From Mycolicibacterium vulneris (GTDB lineage: Bacteria > Actinomycetota > Actinomycetes > Mycobacteriales > Mycobacteriaceae), in contig NZ_NCXM01000003.1 in NCBI RefSeq assembly GCF_002104765.1, positions 62,001 through 126,000 on the forward strand: DNA of 64,000 nt. The letters are read 5' to 3'. Below are positions 34,656-43,222 of the stretch, one piece after another. Below the pieces are notes generated by a model. It saw only the letters and a list, made by a program, of their open reading frames with translations. It made no database searches and was not told the origin of the DNA. A program made the position numbers and the translations under genes. The stretch's first letter is position 1. Each line of letters starts with the position of its first letter.

Positions 34656-35680
34656 TTCGGGGTGCACCGCCCCGTCGGCTGCCCGGCCACTTTCACAAAT
34701 ACCGGCTCGCCGCCCTTGCCGTTCAGCTTCAAGACGACGTCGCAGAAATAGAAGCTGAAGAAGTCGCCGTACATTGCCTGACGGTTGAGCGCCCGGTACT
34801 TGTCGGGCAGCACGTTGAGCAAGTTGTCGACGCTGTCGTGATCGGCCATCACGGTTCCTGCGACGCGGTCGGTTTCGTGCACCACTTTCTGAAGCGGCTC
34901 GCGGGCGTGGGCAAGCAAATCGGCGATGCTGCCGGTGGCCGCGTTGGTGTAGGCCACCGCGTTGGTGATGTCGGTTTTGCGTTCCGCCAGGCCGTGGATC
35001 AGTCCCGACAACGACATGACGGCTTTGTCGAGCTGGTTGCTTTGGCCGCCCAGCGATCCCAGCACGACGTTGAGGTTGTCGACGACCTGACCGATCAGCA
35101 GATCGCGGTCGGCCAGCGTGTTGGTTGCCGCCGCTGCCTCGTCCAGAAAGGTGCCGATCGTGGCTCCCTCGCCCTGCAGGGCTGACATCAGCTGGCCGCT
35201 TAGCGCGTTGACCTGCTGCGGCTTCAGCGTCCGAAACAATGGCCGCAAGCCGCCCATCACCGACTCGAGGTCCAGGGCCGGTTGGGTGCGGGCCAGTGGG
35301 ATGGTCTGGCCGGGGCGAAGGACTTTCGGGCTGCCGGCCCCCTCCTCCAGTCCGAGGTAGCGGCCACCGATCAGGTCGTCGTAGCGGATGACCGCGCGGG
35401 TGCCTTCGGTCAGCACGGCCGATGGCGCGGCGGTGAAATCGACCCGGACGGTCGCGTCCTCGTTGACAGCGATGTCGCTGACCTTGCCGACCTCGACGCC
35501 GGCGATTCGGACCAGATTGCCCTTCTTAAGCCCTGAGACGTTGGCGAACTCAGCGGTGTAGGTCTGGCCGCCGCCGAACCGGAACTGCGCGAAGACGGTC
35601 AGCAGCACGAACGCCACCAGACCGCAGATCGTCATGAAGATGCTGAGGCGTACGACAACGCCTCTCAGGTTGTCCTTCAC
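34652..35680 (-). CDS. mceB: Mce family protein, MceB position
   Basis: This 342-residue protein is anchored by an N-terminal helix (LSIFMTICGLVAFVLLTVF, about 12-30), followed by the MCE domain (about 39-115; YTAEFANVSGLKKGNLVRIAG), helical needle and a short Cys-containing end. It has the usual compact length of MceB proteins. GTG at 35680 follows AGGAGGAGATGCT, a very good ribosome site. Confidence 0.92.
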   Translation of the reverse strand: MKDNLRGVVVRLSIFMTICGLVAFVLLTVFAQFRFGGGQTYTAEFANVSGLKKGNLVRIAGVEVGKVSDIAVNEDATVRVDFTAAPSAVLTEGTRAVIRYDDLIGGRYLGLEEGAGSPKVLRPGQTIPLARTQPALDLESVMGGLRPLFRTLKPQQVNALSGQLMSALQGEGATIGTFLDEAAAATNTLADRDLLIGQVVDNLNVVLGSLGGQSNQLDKAVMSLSGLIHGLAERKTDITNAVAYTNAATGSIADLLAHAREPLQKVVHETDRVAGTVMADHDSVDNLLNVLPDKYRALNRQAMYGDFFSFYFCDVVLKLNGKGGEPVFVKVAGQPTGRCTPK

Positions 35681-35714
35681 AGCATCTCCTCCTCGTCACG
35701 CGGATTGTTGGCGC

Positions 35715-37079
35715 TCACGGCGGTGTCCCTGGCCCCGGCGGCGCGGGACTCAGTGGTGCCGGCGGTATCCCCGGCCACAGCGGAACCCCACCCGGCCCGT
35801 AGAGCGGTGCCCCGTAGGGCGCCGGCCCGGGCGGCCCCGGCGCGGGACCTGGTATGCACTGGCGGATGCTGACCGGCTGCGGAATGCCTCGGGTGACGGG
35901 CAGGTAGTCAACCCAGCAGGGATGCCCGAGGCCCGGGTTCGGTCTGATATCAACCCCGGTCCCCCACCCGGTGTTGGTGATCATCTGTCGCACCGGGAAG
36001 TTCTTCGTGGGATCAGGTAACGACCCGCATCCTGGCTTGCCGCCTGGTCCTCCCTTGGCCGCGACAACGGGCAGATTGTCGGGGTAGATGTAGGGGTCGT
36101 TACCCAGCTGCAAGGTCGCGTCGAGCACAGTTGAGCGACCATCGCCGCCCCAGACTTGCTCACCGCCGTGGTCGAGGAACCACGCTGCGCCCTGCACGAA
36201 GCAGGTGTACTCGGGGTTGTACTGCAGCAGCAGGTTTGTCGTGGGTTCCAGGTTGTTGACCGACGTGATGAAGCTGTTTCGCGTGGGGCCGAGCAGGTTG
36301 GTTCCGGCCTTGGACAGCCCAACCACGTCGAGCAGCAAGCTGTCCAGCGCTTTCTGGTGACTCACGACTGTGGCGCTGGTGGTGGTCGCGGCATCCAGAA
36401 TCGCTGTGATGTCCTGCGCTGCAGCGTCATAGGCCTTGTTGAAGTCGGTCAGTGAGCGCCAATCGCGGTCGAGGGTACGGCTGCGGGCGTTGACCGCCTG
36501 GAGCACCTCGTTCAGATCGGTGGTGGCCTCGCCGATGCGCTGGCCTCGTCCGCGCACCCCGTCGGCCACCGCGGTCAAAACCGCGTTGAGCTTTTGCGGA
36601 TCGACCATCTTGAGCAGATCGACGACGTTTTCGAAGACGGTATTCACCTCGCTAGTCACGTTGCTCGAATGCAGAACAGCGCCGGCGGCCAGACGTTTAG
36701 GGCTCGGATGCTCGGGTGGAATCAGGTCGACGAACTTGGCGCCGAAAACCGTTGTGACGGCGATCTTTGCCTCTACGTTCGCCGGGATGTATCGCACCTG
36801 ATCGGAGTCGATGTCCAGCTTGAGACCGGCGCCGCCGTTTCGGCTGTCGATTTGGGTAACGTGCCCTACTTGCACGCCGCGCAGCATGACCTTGGCGTCG
36901 GTTTCCATCACCAGCCCAGAGCGATCTGCCGTCAACGTGACCGGCACAGAGGAGCGGAAGGTGCCCTGAAAGGAAGCCCACGCGACAAACAGGACGGTGC
37001 CGATCAACGTCAGAAGGCCGACCGTCCACCACCCCGCGTGCACGCGGTGCTCTCCATACCTGATCTTCCCGGATTTCAT
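35715..37079 (-). CDS. mceA: Mce family protein, MceA position
   Basis: The 454-residue first Mce subunit has an N-terminal helix (WWTVGLLTLIGTVLFVAWA, about 17-35), an MCE domain (about 45-120; VPVTLTADRSGLVMETDAK), the helical region (about 135-290) and a Pro/Gly-rich tail (about 400-454). It starts 4 bp after yrbEB. The sequence does not let me assign the operon to mce1-mce4 or to one of the additional mce loci of environmental species; the MceA sequence did not look like a close copy of those I remember. Confidence 0.92.
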   Translation of the reverse strand: MKSGKIRYGEHRVHAGWWTVGLLTLIGTVLFVAWASFQGTFRSSVPVTLTADRSGLVMETDAKVMLRGVQVGHVTQIDSRNGGAGLKLDIDSDQVRYIPANVEAKIAVTTVFGAKFVDLIPPEHPSPKRLAAGAVLHSSNVTSEVNTVFENVVDLLKMVDPQKLNAVLTAVADGVRGRGQRIGEATTDLNEVLQAVNARSRTLDRDWRSLTDFNKAYDAAAQDITAILDAATTTSATVVSHQKALDSLLLDVVGLSKAGTNLLGPTRNSFITSVNNLEPTTNLLLQYNPEYTCFVQGAAWFLDHGGEQVWGGDGRSTVLDATLQLGNDPYIYPDNLPVVAAKGGPGGKPGCGSLPDPTKNFPVRQMITNTGWGTGVDIRPNPGLGHPCWVDYLPVTRGIPQPVSIRQCIPGPAPGPPGPAPYGAPLYGPGGVPLWPGIPPAPLSPAPPGPGTPP

Positions 37080-37083
37080 GCCG

Positions 37084-37938
37084 TTAGCTCGCCAAATGGA
37101 AGTTGCCGGTCTTGCCGTAGATCGCGAACGTCATGACGACGATCAGGATTGATCCGGCGACCATCGAGGCGCGCACGGCGCGGCCCACGGCTTCGCCCAC
37201 TCCGGCCGGCCCGCCGCTGGCGGTGTAGCCGTAGTAGGTGCAGACCAGCATGATCATCAACGCCGCTGCTTCGGCTTCAAACACCGACCACAGCAGGTCT
37301 GTCGTACTGAGGTAGGTGTTGAAGTAGTGGTCGTAGACGCCCGAACCCTGCCCGTAGATGGCGACCGTGAGGTTGCGTGCGGCGAAGAACGCCGTCATCA
37401 GGCCCACACAGAACAGCGGCAGTGCCACGACCATCCCGGCCACGACTCGGGTGCTCGCGAGGTAGCTCACGCTGCGGATGCCGACCACCTCGAGCGCGTC
37501 GATTTCCTCGTTGATCCGCATTGCGCCTAGTTGAGCTGTGCTGGCGGCTCCGATGGTGGCCGCCAGCGCGACCATGACGGTTCCCTGCTGAATCTCGCGG
37601 GGGTTGAAAAATGCCGACGCGAACCCGGTGAGGGCTTCCACGCCGACGGATTCAAACTGGTTGTAGCCCTGCACCGCCACGATGGCGCCAGTGGTCATCG
37701 TCAAGAAGCCCAGGATCACGACCGTTCCGCCGATGACCGCAAGAGCTCCGCTTCCCATCCCCATTTGCGCGATCAGCCGTAGCAACTCGGAGCGGTAGCG
37801 CAGGACGGCATCAGGAATCCCCATCAGAGTGGTCACATAGAAACGCGTCTGCGACCCAATCCGGTTCCACTCGCGTGCAAAGCCTTTCGGCATTGCCATA
37901 AGTCGCGGGTGAAGCTTGCTCGGCGTACTTAGAACCAC
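37084..37938 (-). CDS. yrbEB: YrbE permease B of the Mce transporter
   Basis: The 284-residue MlaE/YrbE-type permease has five to six hydrophobic segments. It carries the family EQ-loop region contacting MceG (QLGAMRINEEIDALEVVGIRSV, about 136-157) and the C-terminal YGYTASGGPAGVGEAVGRAVR motif. GTG at 37938 has TGAGGTGAAATC upstream. It forms the heterodimeric permease with YrbEA. Confidence 0.93.
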   Translation of the reverse strand: MVLSTPSKLHPRLMAMPKGFAREWNRIGSQTRFYVTTLMGIPDAVLRYRSELLRLIAQMGMGSGALAVIGGTVVILGFLTMTTGAIVAVQGYNQFESVGVEALTGFASAFFNPREIQQGTVMVALAATIGAASTAQLGAMRINEEIDALEVVGIRSVSYLASTRVVAGMVVALPLFCVGLMTAFFAARNLTVAIYGQGSGVYDHYFNTYLSTTDLLWSVFEAEAAALMIMLVCTYYGYTASGGPAGVGEAVGRAVRASMVAGSILIVVMTFAIYGKTGNFHLAS

Positions 37939-37947
37939 GATTTCACC

Positions 37948-38724
37948 TCACGTAACGATGAACGAGATAGTCACGGCGGTGACGACGATGTTGGTCAGGA
38001 ACAACACGATGAAGGCGAACACCACGGTTTCGTTCACCGCGTTGCCAACGCCGGCCGGCCCACCGCCAACAGAGACGCCCTTGTAACAGGCGATCAGTCC
38101 TGCCGCGAGCCCGAAGAGCGTCGCCTTGATCATCGAGATGACGACATCGGCCATGTGGGTCAGGGTGGTCAGGCCTGTTACCCATGCGCCAGCCGAGACG
38201 TGCATGAGAAACACCGAACAGAAGAACGCGGCGACTAGTCCGGCCGCGATGACCACCGAGCTCAGCGCCAGCGACACCGTCGTCGACGCAAGGACACGCG
38301 GCACGACGAGTGCCTGGATTGGATTGATCCCCATGACGCGCTGTGCGTCGAGCTCCTCGCGAATCGTCCGTGCACCCAGATCGGCGCACATGGCGGTGGA
38401 CGCCGCGCCGGCAATCACCAACACCGTCACGATCGGCGCGCTCTGGTCGACGGTGAAAATCGCGCAACCTGTGCCGGAAAAATCTGCAGCGCCCATGTCG
38501 GCGAGCAAGACGTTGAACAGGAATCCCGAAATTACCGCCCACGGGATCGACATCAACACCCCGGGCACGGTCGACACCCGCGCCACAAACCAGCACTGGA
38601 GTAGGTATTCGCGCCACGCGAAGGGGGGCTTGACCATCGCCGCGAACGTCTCGGCCGTCATGGAGAAGAAGTCGCCCAATCCGCGAATCGGCTTGGTGAG
38701 CGGATGGGACGCCAAGGTCACCAT
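37948..38724 (-). CDS. yrbEA: YrbE permease A of the Mce transporter
   Basis: This 258-residue MlaE/YrbE permease is the first gene of the operon. Motifs include ARTIREELDAQRVMGINPI (coupling helix to MceG) and CYKGVSVGGGPAGVGNAVNETVV near the C-terminus. ATG at 38724 is preceded by GGTGGGGGC; a start at 38760 is less likely. Its promoter must lie in the 735-bp gene-free region upstream, where I could not identify a convincing regulator site. Confidence 0.92.
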   Translation of the reverse strand: MVTLASHPLTKPIRGLGDFFSMTAETFAAMVKPPFAWREYLLQCWFVARVSTVPGVLMSIPWAVISGFLFNVLLADMGAADFSGTGCAIFTVDQSAPIVTVLVIAGAASTAMCADLGARTIREELDAQRVMGINPIQALVVPRVLASTTVSLALSSVVIAAGLVAAFFCSVFLMHVSAGAWVTGLTTLTHMADVVISMIKATLFGLAAGLIACYKGVSVGGGPAGVGNAVNETVVFAFIVLFLTNIVVTAVTISFIVT

Positions 38725-39459
38725 GTGTGCCCCCACCGAATGGTCGTCAATGGGCCGCAACGGGAAGCGGTTGTCGCCGCGTCGAACTGTTGCTGCACGG
38801 ATCGATGCGCAGCCGGTGGTCGGCGCGTGGCCGCGGCGCGTCGGCGGTACTGTTTTCGCGCTACACCTGGATCGAGCAGGCAGACCGGCACGCAGCCCGT
38901 TGGGGCCGTCCGAACCTTTATCTGCGTATCATCGGGTTCCGCCTGCGGCATGACGGGAACGCTATCGACGGTGTGCGCACTTCGACTGCTCCACCACGAG
39001 GGATTATCGGTCTCCCATCAGAGTCACTTTCTGTTCGGAGATCCGCCGAGCTAGACGTTGCTGTTCATGCGTCAAATTAGGAAGCAGTCAGCTGATATGC
39101 CGTAGCGGTTGTGAGTTTGTACCGCGCAAACCACGGAATGCTCGGTGGCGCCGCGTTTCGCCTGAACTGCGCTTCGCCCGGTCGGCCCCGGCCGACAGGT
39201 CCGCGTTGCATTCTGCACTTTCCCGCTAATAGCCTGTTCAATGTCAGCGCTGTAGCGTGAAGTAGTACGCCCTATCTGCGTTAAGCCCCGGACGCCACTC
39301 GCGGCAGCGGTGCGGATTGGCAACGGCCCAGACGCCGACCCGCGACGCTCAGCCCATCCCGGTATTTCAACAGCGATCGGGCAGCGTGGGGAGTTTCCAG
39401 CTTCTGTCAGGTCGCAGTCGCAGGCGTCAATTTCCGGTCTGCGGGGTGATCTGCGGCGG
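38725..39459. other. Gene-free stretch upstream of the mce operon
   Basis: Plus-strand frames here (for example 38727-39080) lack recognisable domains. One of them contains YTWIEQADRHAARWGRPNLY, which reads like real protein but cannot be extended or identified, so it may be a decayed gene. The mce promoter should be in this stretch, and the 3' end of the AMP-ligase gene (minus strand) bounds it. No repeat or RNA gene was seen. Confidence 0.4.
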
Positions 39460-41139
39460 TCAGCGGGCGCGGTATTCCTGCCTCGCATCCGAGGACTCAG
39501 TGTCGTTCTCCCGAGCCCGCAGGTCTTTTCGTCGAATTTTGCCGGAGGTGGTTTTCGGCAACTCGATGAATTCAATCCGCTGAATACGTTGATAGGGCGC
39601 AAGCTTTCGGTGCGCGTGGACGAAGATCTCGTTAGCGGTGGCCTTATCTGGCGCCCAGCCGGCCGCCAGGCTGATGTAAGCCTTGGGCACCGCCAGCCGG
39701 ATCGGGTCAGGAGCTGGGACCACCGCCGCCTCGGCCACTGCCGGATGTTCGAGGAGCACACTTTCCAATTCGAATGGCGAGATCTTATAGTCGGATGACT
39801 TGAAGACATCGTCGGTGCGCCCGACGTAGGTAAAGTACCCGTCGGTGTCGCGAATAGCTACGTCGCCGGTGTGGTAGTAACCATCGCCAGAGTTCACGCC
39901 ATTGCTACCCTCGTCGCCCAGGTAGCCGGCCATCAGGTTCACGGGCCGGGGATGAAGTCGCAAACAAATCTCACCCTCACTGGCGGGCTGGCCTGTCAGC
40001 GGGTCAACAAGCTCGATATCAACGCCGGGCAGCGGGCGGCCCATCGAGCCAGGCTTCACCAGAGATCCCGGAGTATTGCCGATCAGTGCCGTCGTCTCGG
40101 TCTGCCCGAACCCGTCGCGAACGGTCAGTCCCCAGTGTTTGTGAACGTGCGCGATGACCTCAGCGTTCAGGGGTTCTCCAGCGCTGAGCAACTCTCTGAG
40201 CATCGCCGGCTTGGTACCCAGTGTGGCCTGAATGAGCATCCGCCACACCGTCGGCGGAGCACACAGCGACGAGACATCAGCCTGTCGCAGCATCGTCAGG
40301 AATCGCGATGCGTCGAACCGCGCGTATTTATAGACCAACACCGTGGACTCGGCGATCCACGGCGCGAACAGGGAACTCCACGCGTGCTTGGCCCAGCCCG
40401 AGGCGCTGATGTTGAGGTGTACGTCGCCGGGACGCAGTCCAAGAAGATACATCGTCGACATGTGCCCGATGGAGTACGACTGGTGGGTGTGCTCGACGAG
40501 CTTTGGCTGGCTGGTGGTGCCAGAGGTGAAGTAGATCAACATCGGATCCTTCGCGCGTGTGGCGGTCGCCAGCGCCGAGCGCGGGCCGGCAGCGTCAGCG
40601 AGCCCGTAGGTTCGCCACGCGGCAGGGGCATCGCCGATCGCGATCCGTCCGAAATCTCCTGGGATGGCGGCGAATTTGACAACCTGATCGGCAGAGGTGA
40701 TGACATGACGCACCGCGCCGCGAGTCACCCGATCGGCGACGTCGTCGGGTCCCAACGCGGTCGTGGTCGGCAGGATCACGGCGCCCAGTTTCATGAGCGC
40801 CAGCATCGAATCCCAGAGCTCGACCTGATTGCCCAGCATCACCATCACACGGTCGCCCGCCATAACGCCGCCAGCGGCCAGCGAGGTGGCGAGCCGATCA
40901 GAGCGTGAGGCCATCTCGGCGTACGAGTAGAAATCATCTGAGCCGTCCTCGCCGATGATGCGCAGCGCACACCGCGGATTGCCTACGGCGAGCGGGTCGA
41001 ACCAGTCCAGTGCCCAATTGAACCGTTCTCCGAGGGCCGGCCACCGAAAGGCTGCGGCGGCGCGGTCATAGTCATCGCGGTGTTGGACCAAGATGTCGCG
41101 GGCGGCGCGGTAGGCTGCTCGGCCAGCTGTCGGGTCCAT
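39460..41139 (-). CDS. AMP-forming acyl/aryl-CoA synthetase (FadD/benzoate-CoA-ligase-like)
   Basis: The roughly 559-residue ANL enzyme activates a carboxylic acid as an adenylate and then the CoA thioester. Motifs are LIYFTSGTTSQPKLVEHTH (P-loop, about 182-200), DGFGQTETT, YHTGDVAIRD, YVGRTDDVFKSSDYKISP (hinge) and the C-terminal KTTSGKIRRKDLR with the catalytic Lys. ATG at 41139 has GAGGAG nine bases upstream; ATG at 41166 is an alternative. It is divergent from the second GntR regulator and next to the aromatic operon, so an aromatic acid or a side-chain acid released by the pathway is a sensible substrate. Confidence 0.87.
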   Translation of the reverse strand: MDPTAGRAAYRAARDILVQHRDDYDRAAAAFRWPALGERFNWALDWFDPLAVGNPRCALRIIGEDGSDDFYSYAEMASRSDRLATSLAAGGVMAGDRVMVMLGNQVELWDSMLALMKLGAVILPTTTALGPDDVADRVTRGAVRHVITSADQVVKFAAIPGDFGRIAIGDAPAAWRTYGLADAAGPRSALATATRAKDPMLIYFTSGTTSQPKLVEHTHQSYSIGHMSTMYLLGLRPGDVHLNISASGWAKHAWSSLFAPWIAESTVLVYKYARFDASRFLTMLRQADVSSLCAPPTVWRMLIQATLGTKPAMLRELLSAGEPLNAEVIAHVHKHWGLTVRDGFGQTETTALIGNTPGSLVKPGSMGRPLPGVDIELVDPLTGQPASEGEICLRLHPRPVNLMAGYLGDEGSNGVNSGDGYYHTGDVAIRDTDGYFTYVGRTDDVFKSSDYKISPFELESVLLEHPAVAEAAVVPAPDPIRLAVPKAYISLAAGWAPDKATANEIFVHAHRKLAPYQRIQRIEFIELPKTTSGKIRRKDLRARENDTESSDARQEYRAR

Positions 41140-41224
41140 CGGGCGGGGCTCCTCACGTCGGTTCATCTGGGAAACTTGCGGTGACGGCACCGAGACCGGG
41201 CCGCGGCGATTCGAAGGAGGGCGC

Positions 41225-41956
41225 GTGGAACGTCGCGATCCCGCGTTGCGGTCATCTCGGGCTGAACGCGTCGCGGCCGATCTGGAACACGAGATCCTCA
41301 GTGCGCGGCTTCCGGTCGGGTCCCACCTGGGGCGCCGCTCGGAAATCATGGACCGCTTCGGCATCAGCCCGACGGTCATGAACGAGGCGCTGCGCATCTT
41401 GCGTGATCGCGATCTGGTGCATGTTCGGCCCGGACCAGGCGGCGGAATCACCGTAGCGAGCGCACCCGCGCAAGTGCGGCTGGGAGCGCTTGACCTCTGG
41501 TTTCAGACGTCGACCCCTCATCCGTTGGACCTGTTCGAAGCCCGGTTGTATCTCGAGTTCGGCATGACCAAGGCTGCGTTTGAACGCGCGACGGGCGACG
41601 ACGTCGCTGCCATGAGATCGGCCATGGTCACGATGCGCGCCAGCGCACACGCTGCTGAATTTTTCGACTCCGTTCTGGCGTTTCACCGCGTCGTCGCCGC
41701 CGCCGCCCACATCCCCGTCCTGGAAGGGATGCACCAGCTCGTCGTGACCAGCATCAAGGCGGTGCTCAGTCGCGTGGTGTTCATCCCGGATTACGAACCG
41801 ATGCTCGCCCGGAGTCTGGACGTTCACGACGACATCGTGGCCGCGATTGCGCTGCACGATCAGGTGTCGTTCGTGGAGGCGATCAATCGCCATGATCAGG
41901 ACCTGATCCGCGCCGACGACCCGGATCGCACTCCTCACACACCGCAGCACCCGTGA
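41225..41956 (+). CDS. GntR/FadR-family regulator of the aromatic operon
   Basis: This 243-residue protein has a GntR winged helix (about 12-78; SEIMDRFGISPTVMNEALRILRD) and an FCD-type helical C-terminal domain (FEARLYLEFGMTKAAFERA, FHRVVAAAAHIPVLEGMHQ, DVHDDIVAAIALHD). GTG at 41225 follows GAAGGAGGGC. It lies between the divergent ligase gene and the aromatic operon. The CACAACrTTGTG palindromes upstream of the amidohydrolase gene are its most likely targets. Its recognition helix differs from that of the regulator at 12.6 kb, as does the candidate operator. Confidence 0.87.
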   Translation: MERRDPALRSSRAERVAADLEHEILSARLPVGSHLGRRSEIMDRFGISPTVMNEALRILRDRDLVHVRPGPGGGITVASAPAQVRLGALDLWFQTSTPHPLDLFEARLYLEFGMTKAAFERATGDDVAAMRSAMVTMRASAHAAEFFDSVLAFHRVVAAAAHIPVLEGMHQLVVTSIKAVLSRVVFIPDYEPMLARSLDVHDDIVAAIALHDQVSFVEAINRHDQDLIRADDPDRTPHTPQHP

Positions 41957-42043
41957 GCTGACCCCACCGGTCACCGCCGTGCTCGGCCCCGGGCCCGATC
42001 CTGCTTGCATGCCTGCTACATCTACCACCGCCGCGGTGTGATC

Positions 42044-42122
42044 CACAACATTGTGCATATATATCTTGAATTGTGTATGCATGTTCATTATTCTCGGAGA
42101 AACCGACCATCACAACGTTGTG
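42044..42122 (+). promoter_or_regulatory. Duplicate palindromic operator and AT-rich promoter of the aromatic operon
   Basis: CACAACATTGTG (42044-42055) and CACAACGTTGTG (42111-42122, a perfect palindrome) are 67 bp apart and flank an AT-rich segment (42050-42095). Within that segment ATTGTG-type half-sites recur 20 bp apart (42050 and 42070). The arrangement suggests cooperative or looping repression by the adjacent GntR protein. Confidence 0.6.
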
Positions 42123-43222
42123 CGGAGCCAATCATCAACGCCGAGCTAACCGTTCCTGCCGGCCTCGTCGATGTCCACACCCACGCCATCGACGCTGACC
42201 TGCCCGATCTGGGGCGTCGCTATCCGCATGACCACTGGCCCAGCCTCGAGCGTGACAGCGAGACCGAAGCAGAGCTGCTGTTCGGTGGGGTTCCATATCG
42301 GCGCATCGATCACCGGTGCTGGTCACCGCACGCTCGAATCATCGACATGGACCGGGACGGCGTTGCGCTGCAGGTACTTTCACCCATTCCGGTCACGTTC
42401 TGCTATCCCGCTTCGCCAGCCGGAACCGCTGAACTCGCGGCCGCACAAAACGAGTTCTTCGCCAAAGTCACCACCGAGCATCCGAACCGCTTCGCCGCGC
42501 TAGGCGCCGTCGCCCTACAGGACCCCGACCGAGCCGTTGACGAACTGCGCCGCTGCATGGGCCAGCGCGGGTTTCTCGGTGTCGAGATCGGAACTCGGGT
42601 CGGAGACACCGAGCTCGGCGACCCGAGCCTGGACCGCTTTTTCGGGGTCGCGCACGAACTCGGCGCCATGGTCTTCGTCCACCCCTCAGACCAGGACCTA
42701 CCCCAGCGTGTCATTGACACGGGCGTGGGCTTTGGTGTCGGGATGCCGACCGAAACAGCACTGGCCGCAGCAGCGTTGATCGCCAGCGGCGCGCTCACAC
42801 GCCGGCCCGACGTGCGCATCTGCCTGGCGCATGGCGGAGGCGCACTGCCAGCCATTATCGGGCGACTCGACAAAGGAGCGACACTGACCGGCGCGTCTGC
42901 CGACTCATCTATGCTTCCGAGTCGGCAGGCCCGCCAATTGTGGTGTGACTCACTGACTTACAGCACCGACGCACTGCATGTAGCGGTCGGCGTCTTCGGC
43001 CACGACCACATCGTCTTCGGATCAGACTACCCGTTTCCCGCGATGCCGCAGCCCGTCGACGACATCGTCAACACCCTGCATGCCGATCTGCATCAGCGGA
43101 TCTGCCGCACCAATTTAGAGGAGCACTATGGCGCACTTCTTGGGCCTGGGCCTGACCCACTATCCGCTACTAGCCGGCACCGACGAGCACATGGCCGACC
43201 TGCTGCGATGGACGCTCACTGA
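42077..43222 (+). CDS. Amidohydrolase-2/ACMSD-family enzyme, probable decarboxylase (start uncertain)
   Basis: This TIM-barrel metal enzyme of the ACMSD family has the metal-binding VDVHTH near its N-terminus, HPSDQD, CLAHGGGALP and FGSDYPFP, each providing the usual His/Asp ligands. Family members decarboxylate aromatic or muconate-type acids. Upstream and in frame there is no ATG/GTG/TTG closer than the ATG at 42077, which gives an atypical 20-residue lead. A GGAG at 42124 sits just before ATC ATC, where the family would normally begin, so the start may be non-canonical or mutated. Its 3' end overlaps the dioxygenase gene by 95 bp in another frame, longer than usual. Confidence 0.75.
   Translation: MHVHYSRRNRPSQRCAEPIINAELTVPAGLVDVHTHAIDADLPDLGRRYPHDHWPSLERDSETEAELLFGGVPYRRIDHRCWSPHARIIDMDRDGVALQVLSPIPVTFCYPASPAGTAELAAAQNEFFAKVTTEHPNRFAALGAVALQDPDRAVDELRRCMGQRGFLGVEIGTRVGDTELGDPSLDRFFGVAHELGAMVFVHPSDQDLPQRVIDTGVGFGVGMPTETALAAAALIASGALTRRPDVRICLAHGGGALPAIIGRLDKGATLTGASADSSMLPSRQARQLWCDSLTYSTDALHVAVGVFGHDHIVFGSDYPFPAMPQPVDDIVNTLHADLHQRICRTNLEEHYGALLGPGPDPLSATSRHRRAHGRPAAMDAH

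Noticed and set aside
38727..39080. Possible protein fragment containing a Trp/Tyr/Arg-rich stretch
   Set aside because: Could not be identified or extended and has no ribosome site; kept only as a remark on the gene-free stretch.
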